Source: Acinetobacter brisouii (GTDB taxonomy: Bacteria; Pseudomonadota; Gammaproteobacteria; Pseudomonadales; Moraxellaceae). Taken from it: 49,761 nucleotides of DNA. Positions 37,605-46,046 of this stretch are shown here, piece by piece. Location of the stretch: the NCBI RefSeq assembly GCF_008993995.1, contig NZ_BKNN01000017.1, positions 1-49,761 of the forward strand, written 5' to 3'. The notes beneath the pieces are model-generated. The model was not told where the DNA came from. It worked only from the letters and a program-made list of their open reading frames with translations, and ran no database searches. The number at the start of each line of letters is the position of its first letter. The stretch's first letter is position 1. The translations under genes and the position numbers were made by a program.

Positions 37605-39263
37605 TTATGGGTTGGCACACTGTGCCAACATATTTAGTTTAGGTTGAATGGTTTGACTTTCAACATCGAGCAACCCCAGCAAAGTTGGGAATAAGTTGTC
37701 CTGCCCTCGTTTGGCTTGCCGCTGTTGCATCAGACAAGCCACTTGTTGTGGGCGTGAACGTTGCCATTCGGGAGAAAACCACATCATCATTGGAATATGT
37801 GTTTGTTGTGATGGTGCTAATGCATAAGGTGCACCATGCAAATACAAACCATTTTCCCCTGTTGACTCTCCATGATCCGATAAGTACCAAAAACCCGTTT
37901 GATATTTATCATTTTGGGCTAATACGCCAATAATTTTGCTTAAGATATGATCTGTATACACGATACTATTATCATAACTGTTGATCAATTTGCTTCGTTC
38001 ACAGCTCTGAATCGCAGTGGTATCACAAATTGGCTGAAAAGGCGCAAACTCAGGGGTTGTCCGTTGATAGTATGCAGGACCATGACTGCCAATTTGATGC
38101 AACACCACCAATTGTGGTCTGTGATCAGTTGCAGGAATCTGCTCTAAATAACGTTGTAAACTTTCAAGTAATACCCCATCTAAACAGTAATCACGATTTT
38201 CACAATATTTTTTCTTAATATCGTCAGGAATTACGAAATTATTGACGCGATTACAAACCCCTTTACAACCCGAATCATTTTCGATCCATGTAATCTGATA
38301 ACCTGCACGTTTGGCAATATCCAGTAAACCTTCTCGATGCGATGCCAAACGTTCATCATATTCTGTACGTGGCATACCTGAGAACATACACGGAACTGAA
38401 ACTGCTGTTGCTGTGCCACAAGAGCTAGCTTGGGTAAAATTAATTAATCCTGTGACTTTTGCCAATTCAGGATTGGTATTTTTGCTATAACCATTTAATG
38501 AGAAACTTTCAGCGCGCGCTGTTTCACCAACCACCAAAACCATTAACTTAGGCTTCTGATTTACAGTGGCTGCTGTATTATGCCGAGCATCCAAACCATA
38601 TTGCAGCAAAGGCAAAGGTTTATAGGATAACTTTTTATAATAACTTAGTCCTGAGCTAAACACATTATTGGGTGAAATCAGGTTTTTCACCTCACGATGC
38701 CCACGAAATAATGAACTAAAATTAATATAATTTAAGTAGACTGCACCACCTGCCAATGCAACAGCGACAATAATACTCCCGAACTTTTTACCCAGTAGTG
38801 GCAATAAAGTATCTTTTTTGACAGGCAAAATGATTACAACGCCAATCGGTAAAACGACCATCAGCACAAACCACACTAAATATTGCCAAGAGAGCAAGTT
38901 TAATGCTTCGGTATGATCAGTTTGCATCATATTTTGAATCTGTTCTGGAGTAATCATAATCCCCATACTATTCACAAAATATGCGCTGCATCCCCCAATA
39001 AACAGCAAAAGACAGGCAATCCATTTTTTATTCCACTGCCAAGATAAAATCTGCATAAAAATGAAATAATACAGTGTTAAAACTAAACCCAATCCGATTG
39101 CAAAAATTGCACTGTGTGCCCCTGTTAAATCAGCATAATGTAAAGATTGCTGATAAAAAGTGAAATTGAGCGCAAGCGCTAACCATGCCGCAATAATAAA
39201 ATTGAAGCGACTCAGGCTGATTGGTTTAAGTCGAGTCTTAACCTGACTAAAAATTTTCAACAT
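37605..39263 (-). CDS. pmrC: Lipid A phosphoethanolamine transferase PmrC/EptA
   Basis: An inner-membrane enzyme of 552 residues that adds phosphoethanolamine to lipid A phosphates, lowering affinity for polymyxins. Five N-terminal membrane helices precede a periplasmic alkaline-phosphatase-like domain. Catalytic Thr lies in SSCGTATAVSVPCMFS; the zinc site is built from VLVVGETARAESFSLNGY and the SDHGES motif near the C-terminus. Conserved cysteines (NDSGCKGVCNRV and others) would form disulfides. The ATG at 39261-39263 has GGAAG upstream. First gene of pmrCAB, under a PmrA-box-like promoter. Confidence 0.94.
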   Translation of the reverse strand: MLKIFSQVKTRLKPISLSRFNFIIAAWLALALNFTFYQQSLHYADLTGAHSAIFAIGLGLVLTLYYFIFMQILSWQWNKKWIACLLLFIGGCSAYFVNSMGIMITPEQIQNMMQTDHTEALNLLSWQYLVWFVLMVVLPIGVVIILPVKKDTLLPLLGKKFGSIIVAVALAGGAVYLNYINFSSLFRGHREVKNLISPNNVFSSGLSYYKKLSYKPLPLLQYGLDARHNTAATVNQKPKLMVLVVGETARAESFSLNGYSKNTNPELAKVTGLINFTQASSCGTATAVSVPCMFSGMPRTEYDERLASHREGLLDIAKRAGYQITWIENDSGCKGVCNRVNNFVIPDDIKKKYCENRDYCLDGVLLESLQRYLEQIPATDHRPQLVVLHQIGSHGPAYYQRTTPEFAPFQPICDTTAIQSCERSKLINSYDNSIVYTDHILSKIIGVLAQNDKYQTGFWYLSDHGESTGENGLYLHGAPYALAPSQQTHIPMMMWFSPEWQRSRPQQVACLMQQRQAKRGQDNLFPTLLGLLDVESQTIQPKLNMLAQCANP

Positions 39264-39290
39264 ATTTATTCTTCCGCAAGGAACTTGCAA

Positions 39291-39321
39291 TGTATAAGGA
39301 CTAACTTAAAAAACACTTAAA
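39291..39321 (-). promoter_or_regulatory. PmrA-box and promoter of pmrCAB
   Basis: On the minus strand TTTAAG-N5-TTTAAG (39321 to 39305) fits the PmrA binding consensus (HTTAAD-N5-HTTAAD) exactly. Eight bases later a TATACA -10 (39296 to 39291) follows, placing the repeat over the -35 region, as expected for activation by PmrA. The start point would lie near 39284, about 20 bases before pmrC. Confidence 0.7.
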
Positions 39322-39470
39322 CAACAACTTATAGACCTCATAGCGGTTTTTTAGCTATTTCTTTAGTTATGATTTAAATGCTAAAAAAAAGCTTCAGATA
39401 TTTTTCTAATATATTATCAAATTAAAAATATTATTGATCAATCAATCTATTTGGAATGAAATAGGCATAA

Positions 39471-39498
39471 AAAAACCGCAGTCAATTGACTACGGTTT
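39471..39498 (-). terminator. Terminator of the dcaP-type gene
   Basis: Read on the minus strand, an AAACCG/CGGTTT stem with an internal 12-base palindrome (AGTCAATTGACT) is followed by a run of seven T, 25 bases after the porin stop codon. Confidence 0.85.
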
Positions 39499-39522
39499 GA
39501 ACTTAAAATTCTAGAAAAAGAA

Positions 39523-40989
39523 TTAGAAGTTATATTTAGCCATCAAGTTTACGCGAGAGTAATCGCCTTGATTATCTGTAATTGGCGTTTTGCTTGCAAA
39601 TGTTTCACGTTGACCATAAGTATATTCAACACCTAAGTCGACGTTTTTCACTGGTGAATAGAAGCTATTTACAATAATGTTATATAGTTTCTTATTCAAA
39701 TTTGGTGCTTTAGCTGCGTAATCATTATCATTTTTATACCAAATTGCACCTGCTGCTACAGTTGAACGCCATTGTGGTGACCATTTGTGTGAATAGCCCA
39801 ATAAGCCTGTATCATATTCACTTTCATAAATAGATACATCTGTTGTATCCTTCAAACTGGTTCCATTAATTGCAGCAACGTATGCAGGGTTAGTATAGAG
39901 TAAATATTTATTATCACCTTTTACATGATAATAGTTTGCAAATACAGTGTCATTTGGTGTAAAGCTATATTTACCACCAACACCAACACCCCAACCTAAT
40001 TTGGTTTCATCAATATTAGTACCTGTATTGTTACTTGCTGTCGCTACAGAAACACGGTTTTCATGAACCAAACCATGAACTTGCAATAAACCTTTTTTAT
40101 CAGCAGTTGCAATATCATAACGTGCAGTTAAAGCAGGTAAACGGTTACCGCCTGAGTTTGTAGTAATTCCAGTAGCACCAAATGAGCCAGTTGTAGTAGT
40201 TGCTGTATATGTATTACTACTACTATTAATATTATCAACATCACCGCCTTCAAGTGCTAACAATAATTTTTGGTTAGCCGTGATTGGTTGTGTATAGCGA
40301 ACTTGAACATTACGTTGTGAACCATAGCCCATTGGACCATTAAAGTCGACAGTTTCAGGTGCTGTATCGGTATTGACGAATGGAGAAGTCGTTTGACCCA
40401 CTAACCATTTACCCAATGAGAAATAAGCATGGCGAACACGGAAAGTACCATTTCCGTTAATGTATGACGAATTTGTTGCATTACCTGCAAAGTCAGCTTC
40501 AATTTTACCAACCAAATCACCATATTCAGTTGGACGTACAATGTCTAAACCAATACGTGAAGTTGCTGCTGTTACGTTTAAGTTGTTCTTCGTACCATTT
40601 GCGGAGTTAAGCGGAACACTGTTGGTATTGTTGTAGATACTTGAAGTAGGGTTCGCTTTAGTATCGTAAGTTGCATCTACACGAACGCTACCATAAAGTT
40701 TAACTTGAGTTTGACCATCTGGAAGGGTAAACCAACCTGGTTTTGTGCTAGCTGCGACTGGCGCTACAACTGGCGCTGGTTTTGCTGCTGCAATTTCTGC
40801 TGTTTGTTGCAATTGCACTGCTTGTGATTGTTGTTGGCTAGAAAGCTGTTGCACCATTTGTTGCAGTTCCGCAACTTGCGCTTTCAAATCTGCAACTTGT
40901 TGTGTTGTTGTTGCAGCATGTGCTGAACCAAGTGTTCCCCAAGCTAAAGCTGCACCCACTGAAAGTGCTAATGTTTTTACCTTGACCAC
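39523..40989 (-). CDS. DcaP-family trimeric outer-membrane porin
   Basis: A 488-residue outer-membrane beta-barrel protein. A signal peptide ending about GTLGSAHA is followed by a periplasmic coiled coil (VADLKAQVAELQQMVQQLSS), an Ala/Pro-rich linker and a 16-strand-type barrel starting at QVKLYGSVRVDATYD and ending in an aromatic strand closed by KYNF. DcaP porins admit small acids and sulbactam in A. baumannii. I prefer the GTG at 40987-40989 (VKVKTLALSV): it has GGAG six bases upstream, whereas the ATG at 41001 has no binding site and would add four residues before the basic n-region. Confidence 0.9.
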   Translation of the reverse strand: MVKVKTLALSVGAALAWGTLGSAHAATTTQQVADLKAQVAELQQMVQQLSSQQQSQAVQLQQTAEIAAAKPAPVVAPVAASTKPGWFTLPDGQTQVKLYGSVRVDATYDTKANPTSSIYNNTNSVPLNSANGTKNNLNVTAATSRIGLDIVRPTEYGDLVGKIEADFAGNATNSSYINGNGTFRVRHAYFSLGKWLVGQTTSPFVNTDTAPETVDFNGPMGYGSQRNVQVRYTQPITANQKLLLALEGGDVDNINSSSNTYTATTTTGSFGATGITTNSGGNRLPALTARYDIATADKKGLLQVHGLVHENRVSVATASNNTGTNIDETKLGWGVGVGGKYSFTPNDTVFANYYHVKGDNKYLLYTNPAYVAAINGTSLKDTTDVSIYESEYDTGLLGYSHKWSPQWRSTVAAGAIWYKNDNDYAAKAPNLNKKLYNIIVNSFYSPVKNVDLGVEYTYGQRETFASKTPITDNQGDYSRVNLMAKYNF

Positions 40990-41229
40990 AGTATTCTCCA
41001 TTCCAATAAAAACTTGTTGTTTTGAAAGTATCGCTACTATTCCAAACTAAGGTAACAAAATTATGACAATCCCTTAAGAAATTTAATCTTCGTTACTTAT
41101 TCCATATATTTCTATACAGCTTAAGTCGTAGAAGCTCACAAAAAATAATGTTAAATTTACTTTTTTCCAAGATCAATTACGAAAAAAATTACTTTTTTAT
41201 AATTTTCGTCTAGTTTTCAAATATGATTC

Positions 41230-42459
41230 TCATTTCATATATCCATTTTTCCACTTAAAAATAAGATATAAACTTATAAAACCAATTAAAACTACACAAC
41301 TACTCATTTTGCTATAGCCTATATATTGCGTGATAATTCCACCTAAAAAATAAAAAAACCCATTCATCAATGCCATAACAGAAACTTGTAAAGTAAAATC
41401 AGTTGCAGCATATTCCATACGGCAATACTGCATAATTAATGTAAATATAACCACCAGTAACATGGCAGAGCAACACTCTTCAAAAGCATGTAATAGATAA
41501 ATAAGAAAATGCGAAACAACATGCTGTGACTGCAACTCGATGGCAAGCCAAACCATACCCAATAAGCTTAATAATTTCATACTACTCAGCCAAATCAATG
41601 CCTGATCTCTTCTAAGAAAACGCAACATACCAGCCGCGACACAAGCGCCTATCAGGGCAGCAACCGCACCAAGTATTGAGATAAAAAGCCCAATTTGTGA
41701 TAAAGATAAGCCTAGATCAACCATCATGGTTTTTGACATAGGCCCCAGTAAACCATCCGCAATTTTAAAACTCAACAAAACCAACAACCACATTAATTGT
41801 TGTTTTTGTTTAATAAAATAATCAAAATAGATTCGCCAACTTCGTTGGCTTATCGTATTACTTTTCAAATGATTGAATGATGCTGAATGCTGTCGATAAA
41901 AGAGAATCGGAATTGTATTGAGTACAATCAATACAGCCAAACCCAGAAAACTATTATGCCACCCCCAAATCCCCACAGCCCACAACATTGCTCCGCCTCC
42001 CACAATAAAACCAAGCCGAGAGCCAATGACCTGTAAAGCATTTCCCCAATGCTGTTGGTGGTTATGAAGAAGATGAACCGCGAGGCCATCTGTCGCAATA
42101 TCTTGGGTTGCACCTGCACTATTGAGCAAAAACAGCACAATAAAAAATACATAGAGCTGAGTGGGTTGTTGTAAATTTAAAATAGATAAATTTGCAAGAA
42201 TAATTAAAAGAATAATACTAAAAAATTGAGTCCATAAAATCCAAAATCGAAAGCGATGTCTTTGGTCAATCCATGGCGCCCACAATGCTTTAAGTGCCCA
42301 AGGTAACATCAACAAACCGAATCCACCAATTTTTGCCAATGACACCCCTTCTGCACGTAACAACACAGGTAAAGCATGTGTCATAAAGCCGACAGGTAAG
42401 CCCTGCGCCCAATACAATGTAAATAAAAGCAAATAAATGTTAGGTATTTTATTGTCCAT
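41230..42459 (-). CDS. MFS transporter, RhtX/FptX siderophore-type
   Basis: A 409-residue major facilitator with about 12 membrane helices. The N-terminal TLYWAQGLPVGFMTHALPVL and the following RAEGVSLAKIGGFGLLMLPW are characteristic of the RhtX/FptX family, single-component importers of ferric siderophores (rhizobactin, pyochelin) across the inner membrane. An acidic/polar charged loop APWIDQRHRF follows helix 2. The ATG has AGGA five bases upstream. Its native promoter region is absent: an ISAba1-like element begins only 37 bases upstream and supplies an outward promoter. No siderophore receptor or Fur box is next to its start. Confidence 0.85.
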   Translation of the reverse strand: MDNKIPNIYLLLFTLYWAQGLPVGFMTHALPVLLRAEGVSLAKIGGFGLLMLPWALKALWAPWIDQRHRFRFWILWTQFFSIILLIILANLSILNLQQPTQLYVFFIVLFLLNSAGATQDIATDGLAVHLLHNHQQHWGNALQVIGSRLGFIVGGGAMLWAVGIWGWHNSFLGLAVLIVLNTIPILFYRQHSASFNHLKSNTISQRSWRIYFDYFIKQKQQLMWLLVLLSFKIADGLLGPMSKTMMVDLGLSLSQIGLFISILGAVAALIGACVAAGMLRFLRRDQALIWLSSMKLLSLLGMVWLAIELQSQHVVSHFLIYLLHAFEECCSAMLLVVIFTLIMQYCRMEYAATDFTLQVSVMALMNGFFYFLGGIITQYIGYSKMSSCVVLIGFISLYLIFKWKNGYMK

Positions 42460-42528
42460 GCGATCCTAAACAGCTCAGTGATGATCTATCTATTTGCTTT
42501 GTACACGACAAAAAAAGATAACTCATTG

Positions 42529-42556
42529 AAATAATGGCATAATACTTGTTTTCTGA
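42529..42556 (-). promoter_or_regulatory. Outward promoter of the ISAba1-like element
   Basis: On the minus strand TCAGAA (42556 to 42551), a 16-base spacer and TTATTT (42534 to 42529) correspond to the outward promoter reported for ISAba1 (TTAGAA-N16-TTATTT) with one change. It reads out through the left inverted repeat into the RhtX/FptX-like gene, whose ATG is about 70 bases away. Confidence 0.65.
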
Positions 42557-42564
42557 CGACGAAT

Positions 42565-43655
42565 ATGATGACACATTTCAATGAGTTACATCTCATCTTA
42601 AATAAATATCTAAAGTGGAACAAGTCACATGTAAAATGTTTTACACTGATTATGATTGCATTAATTGTAAAACAGACATGTAATCTTTCTTCTGCATCTA
42701 AAGCCTTACCCATCAAGTGCTTACCACAATCATTTTATCGACGTATACAACGCTTCTTTGCAGATCAGTATTTCGATTATCGTCAAATTTCTCAGTTAAT
42801 TTTCAATATATTTTCATTCGATAAAGTCCACTTAACTTTGGATAGAACCAACTGGAAATGGGGAAAACGAGATATCAATATCTTGATGTTAGCCATCGTC
42901 TATCGTGGAATAGCGATACCTATTGTTTGGACATTGCTCAATAAACGTGGCAATTCAGATACAAAAGAGCGTATTGCTTTGATTCAACGCTTTATCTCCA
43001 TTTTTGGTAAAAACCGTATTGTGAATGTGTTCGCAGACAGAGAGTTTATCGGTGAGCAGTGGTTTACATGGTGAATTGAAAATGACATTAACTTCTGTAT
43101 ACGTGTTAAAAAAACTTTATTGTGACCAATCACTTATCCAAGAATCATAAAATTAGTGATTTATTTCGTCATCTTCAAGTTGGTCAAACTGAATGTCGTA
43201 AATGACGTATTTGGGTTGGTCGAGTGAAACTGTATATTAGTGCGTTACGATTAGAAGATGGAGAACTTTTACTTGTTGTTTCTCCTATGTTTAATGCTTC
43301 TGCTATTCGTGATTATGCATTACGCTGGGAAATCGAAACCTTATTTAGTTGTCTCAAAGGACGTGGATTCAATCTTGAAAATACTCGTTTAACAGACCCT
43401 AGACGAGTCAAGAAATTGATAGCAGTGCGAGCTATCGGTTTCTGTTGGTGCTATTGAACAGGTGAATGGCAACATGATCGAAAAAACGATAAAAATAAAG
43501 AAGCATGGACGACTTTCAGTAAGTTTATTTCGCTACGGTTTGGACTATGTTCAGATGGCTATTCTACGTTTGATTGGTTTTGGAAAAAAGAAGAATTTAA
43601 GAAAGTGCTCGCAATTTTAAGAAAGAAAAAGCCTGATAGGACAAGGGCCCTATGA
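42565..43655 (+). pseudogene. ISAba1-like (IS4-family) transposase, inactivated
   Basis: The conceptual protein follows the ISAba1 transposase (MTHFNELHLILNKYLKWNKS, then FYRRIQRFFADQYFDYRQIS). It is interrupted by TGA at 43072-43074, a lost base in the A-run 43108-43114, TGA at 43203-43205, TGA at 43455-43457, and two further frame changes, one shortly after 43480 and one in the A-run near 43590. Between these the pieces line up with the intact protein to its end (KKPDR.RAL). With at least six lesions it cannot be active. Confidence 0.9.
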
Positions 43656-43720
43656 AATTTGTCGTGTACAGAGGATGGTCTTAATCTTTGTATCTGTAAA
43701 TGGAATAACGATTTTTGGCA

Positions 43721-43777
43721 TTTTTGCGGTATAAATTTTTTTGATCAGTAGTCTTACCGTAAAAAATACCGCAAAAA
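43721..43777. repeat. Inverted repeat between the IS remnant and tRNA-Arg
   Basis: TTTTTGCGGTAT (43721-43732) and ATACCGCAAAAA (43766-43777) are perfectly complementary 12-base arms around a 33-base spacer. No gene or known element explains them. Confidence 0.6.
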
Positions 43778-43896
43778 AATCTAAATTCCAATAGGGTATT
43801 TTATACTTGGGTAGATAATAACTTTATTTAAGTTATTGATTTTATTTTTAGTTGGTATCTTATTTGGACTGTAAAAGTTAAAAATAAACTATAAGT

Positions 43897-43972
43897 TGGT
43901 GCGGTCTGCGGGACTCGAACCCACGTCGGTCGCTTAGGAGGCAACTGCTCTATCCAGTTAAGCTAAGACCGC
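43897..43972 (-). tRNA. tRNA-Arg (anticodon CCT)
   Basis: On the minus strand a full cloverleaf is present: acceptor GCGGTCT paired with AGACCGC, discriminator A and encoded CCA, a D arm around AACTGGATAGAGC, the anticodon stem GTTGC/GCGAC with loop CTCCTAA giving anticodon CCT, and a T arm GTGGG-TTCGAGT-CCCGC. The length is 76 bases. It reads rare AGG codons. Confidence 0.96.
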
Positions 43973-44097
43973 AACTCAGGCATTACTCTACCTCAAACTT
44001 AAATAAAAAAAAAGTTATTGCTGAGTAATAACTTTTTAAAAATACTCAGAAAATTGGGTTTATTCATTTTTGAAAATTCTGAATAAACCCATTCTCA

Positions 44098-45453
44098 TCA
44101 AGATTTTTTCGCTGCAAGCATTTTATAGAGGACAAACATGAGCACGATCCAGATTGGAATCATAATCACCGACTCTTTAAAGCCCTTCATCCACATAATG
44201 TAGAGTACAGCAGCAATAAACCCTAAAACGATGTAGTTCGTGATTGGGTATAAGAATGATGGATATTTGGTTTTAATCCCTTCAGCAATCACCACTTTTT
44301 TGAAGTTCAAGTGAGTCAAGGCAATCATCGCCCAGTTCAGTACCAAAGCACCGACCACGATATACATCAAGTGTCCTAAAGCATCTTCAGGAACAAAGTA
44401 GTTCAGCAATACACATGCAAAAATCATCAGTGCAGAGAACAACACCGCAGGAATTGGCGTACCACTTTTATTAACTTTTAAAAATACTTTTGGTGCATTG
44501 CCTTGTTCAGCCAAACCAAACAACATACGGCTGTTGGCGTACATACCGCTGTTATACACAGAAAGTGCAGCCGTTAAGATAATGAAGTTTAAAATACTAG
44601 CTGCCCAGCCAATACCTAACTGACTGAAAATCATCACGAATGGGCTTTTATCTAAACCATCAAGTTCCAGTTTATCCCAAGGCACCAGCGATAATAAAAT
44701 CGTCAGTGAACCGACATAGAAAATCAGAACACGGAAAACCACCTGATTAATGGCTTTCGGAATGGTTTTCTCAGGTTGTTCAGCTTCGGCTGCTGCCATC
44801 CCGATCAGTTCAATCCCACCGAAGGCAAACATAATGAAGGCCAGCATGTAAAATAAGCCATCAAAACCTTTCGGGAAGAAACCACCATGTGTCCAAAGAT
44901 TAGTAATGGTTGAACCTGAGCTTGGATCAGCCGTGACCAATAGCACGATGCCGAAAATAATCATGGCAATCACAGCAGTGACTTTAATGATCGCCAGCCA
45001 AAATTCAGATTCTCCATAGAATTTGACATTACCCAAGTTCACAAGGGTAATCACAATAAAGAAGAACAGAACTGACACCCACGCAGGGATAAATGGCCAC
45101 CAATAGTTAATATATTTGGCAACCGCCGTCAGTTCGGACATTGCCACCAAAATATATAAAATCCAGTAATTCCAGCCTGTTAAGAAGCCTGGAAAATTCC
45201 CCCAATACTTATACGCAAAGTGACTGAATGAACCTGTTGTTGGCTCATGAACAATCATTTCCCCCAGTTGACGCATAATTAAAAAAGCAATTAAACCACC
45301 AATTGCATAGCCTAAAATAATTGATGGCCCAGCAGATTGGATGACTTGTGCGGAGCCTAGAAACAGACCCGTACCAATTGCACCACCCATTGCAATCAGT
45401 TGGATATGTCTGTTCTTTAAGCCACGCTGTAATTTCGATGACTCGTTACTCAA
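44098..45453 (-). CDS. Aromatic amino acid permease, AroP-type
   Basis: An inner-membrane amino acid/proton symporter of the APC superfamily, 451 residues with 12 helices. The sequence follows E. coli AroP closely: LKNRHIQLIAMGGAIGTGLF, IMRQLGEMIVHEPTTGSFSH, FAYKYWGNFPGFLTGWNYWI, AAAEAEQPEKTIPKAINQV and SVYNSGMYANSRMLFGLAEQ. Substrates are probably Phe, Tyr or Trp, though GABA or D-serine relatives share much of this. The initiation codon is a TTG at 45451-45453 because no other start precedes the conserved N-terminus. Confidence 0.88.
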   Translation of the reverse strand: MSNESSKLQRGLKNRHIQLIAMGGAIGTGLFLGSAQVIQSAGPSIILGYAIGGLIAFLIMRQLGEMIVHEPTTGSFSHFAYKYWGNFPGFLTGWNYWILYILVAMSELTAVAKYINYWWPFIPAWVSVLFFFIVITLVNLGNVKFYGESEFWLAIIKVTAVIAMIIFGIVLLVTADPSSGSTITNLWTHGGFFPKGFDGLFYMLAFIMFAFGGIELIGMAAAEAEQPEKTIPKAINQVVFRVLIFYVGSLTILLSLVPWDKLELDGLDKSPFVMIFSQLGIGWAASILNFIILTAALSVYNSGMYANSRMLFGLAEQGNAPKVFLKVNKSGTPIPAVLFSALMIFACVLLNYFVPEDALGHLMYIVVGALVLNWAMIALTHLNFKKVVIAEGIKTKYPSFLYPITNYIVLGFIAAVLYIMWMKGFKESVIMIPIWIVLMFVLYKMLAAKKS

Positions 45454-45697
45454 AATCGTATGCTCGGTAATTCACAAGATTTTGTATTGTAATAGATTGC
45501 TATAATTTAGCCTAGCGTTAAGCGTGACTCATCGATGTGCGACCTTTGTATTATAACTTTTTGAAAAACATCAAGATTTAATGATTAAAAAATAGTCTAT
45601 TTATGGCTCAATATGCACATTTTATTAGAGATGTTCAGATATTTTTGAAAAAAATCAACATTCAGGCGATAATGCCTTTTATTTTGAGGTTGATTAC

Positions 45698-46039
45698 ATG
45701 ACCATTCCTGCTTGCCCAAAGTGTCAGTCAGAATATACCTATGCTGATGGTGATTTATTGATCTGTCCAGAATGTTCTTATGAATGGAAAGAAGGCGAAG
45801 CAGCGACTGAAAGCAGCGCACAGATTGTAGATGCACATGGCCAGCCCTTACAAGATGGTGACAGCGTTACAGTCATCAAAGATTTAAAAGTCAAAGGTTC
45901 ATCTTCAGTCGTTAAAGTTGGTACAAAAGTTAAAAATATTCGCTTACTTGCCGATGCCACTGATGGTCACAATATTGACTGTAAAATCACAGGGATTGGT
46001 GCTATGAAACTTAAATCAGAATTCGTCAAAAAAGCGTAA
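45698..46039 (+). CDS. yjdM: YjdM/PhnA family zinc-ribbon protein
   Basis: A 113-residue cytoplasmic protein with an N-terminal four-cysteine zinc ribbon ([20 protein letters not shown], then C) and a C-terminal SH3-like beta barrel ([20 protein letters not shown]). This is the YjdM (formerly PhnA) family. Despite the old name it is not required for phosphonate use, and its role is unknown. The ATG has GAGG at good spacing. It precedes ispA by 7 bases and likely shares a transcript. Confidence 0.93.
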   Translation: MTIPACPKCQSEYTYADGDLLICPECSYEWKEGEAATESSAQIVDAHGQPLQDGDSVTVIKDLKVKGSSSVVKVGTKVKNIRLLADATDGHNIDCKITGIGAMKLKSEFVKKA

Positions 46040-46046
46040 TTTCTAT

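Larger units (their letters stand above)
42497..43673 (+). mobile_element. ISAba1-like insertion sequence (decayed)
   Basis: The ends CTTTGTACACGACAAA (42497-42512) and, inverted, CTCTGTACACGACAAA (43673 to 43658) are 16-base inverted repeats with one mismatch and match the ends of ISAba1 as I remember them. The 1177-base length equals that of ISAba1 (about 1180). The transposase is broken. Flanks atctatttg and gatggtctt do not match, so no target duplication remains. The left end faces the MFS gene on the minus strand, the orientation in which ISAba1 activates neighbours. Confidence 0.88.

Noticed and set aside
43224-43457. Separate small gene between the IS halves
   Set aside because: It is an in-frame fragment of the ISAba1-like transposase between two stop codons.
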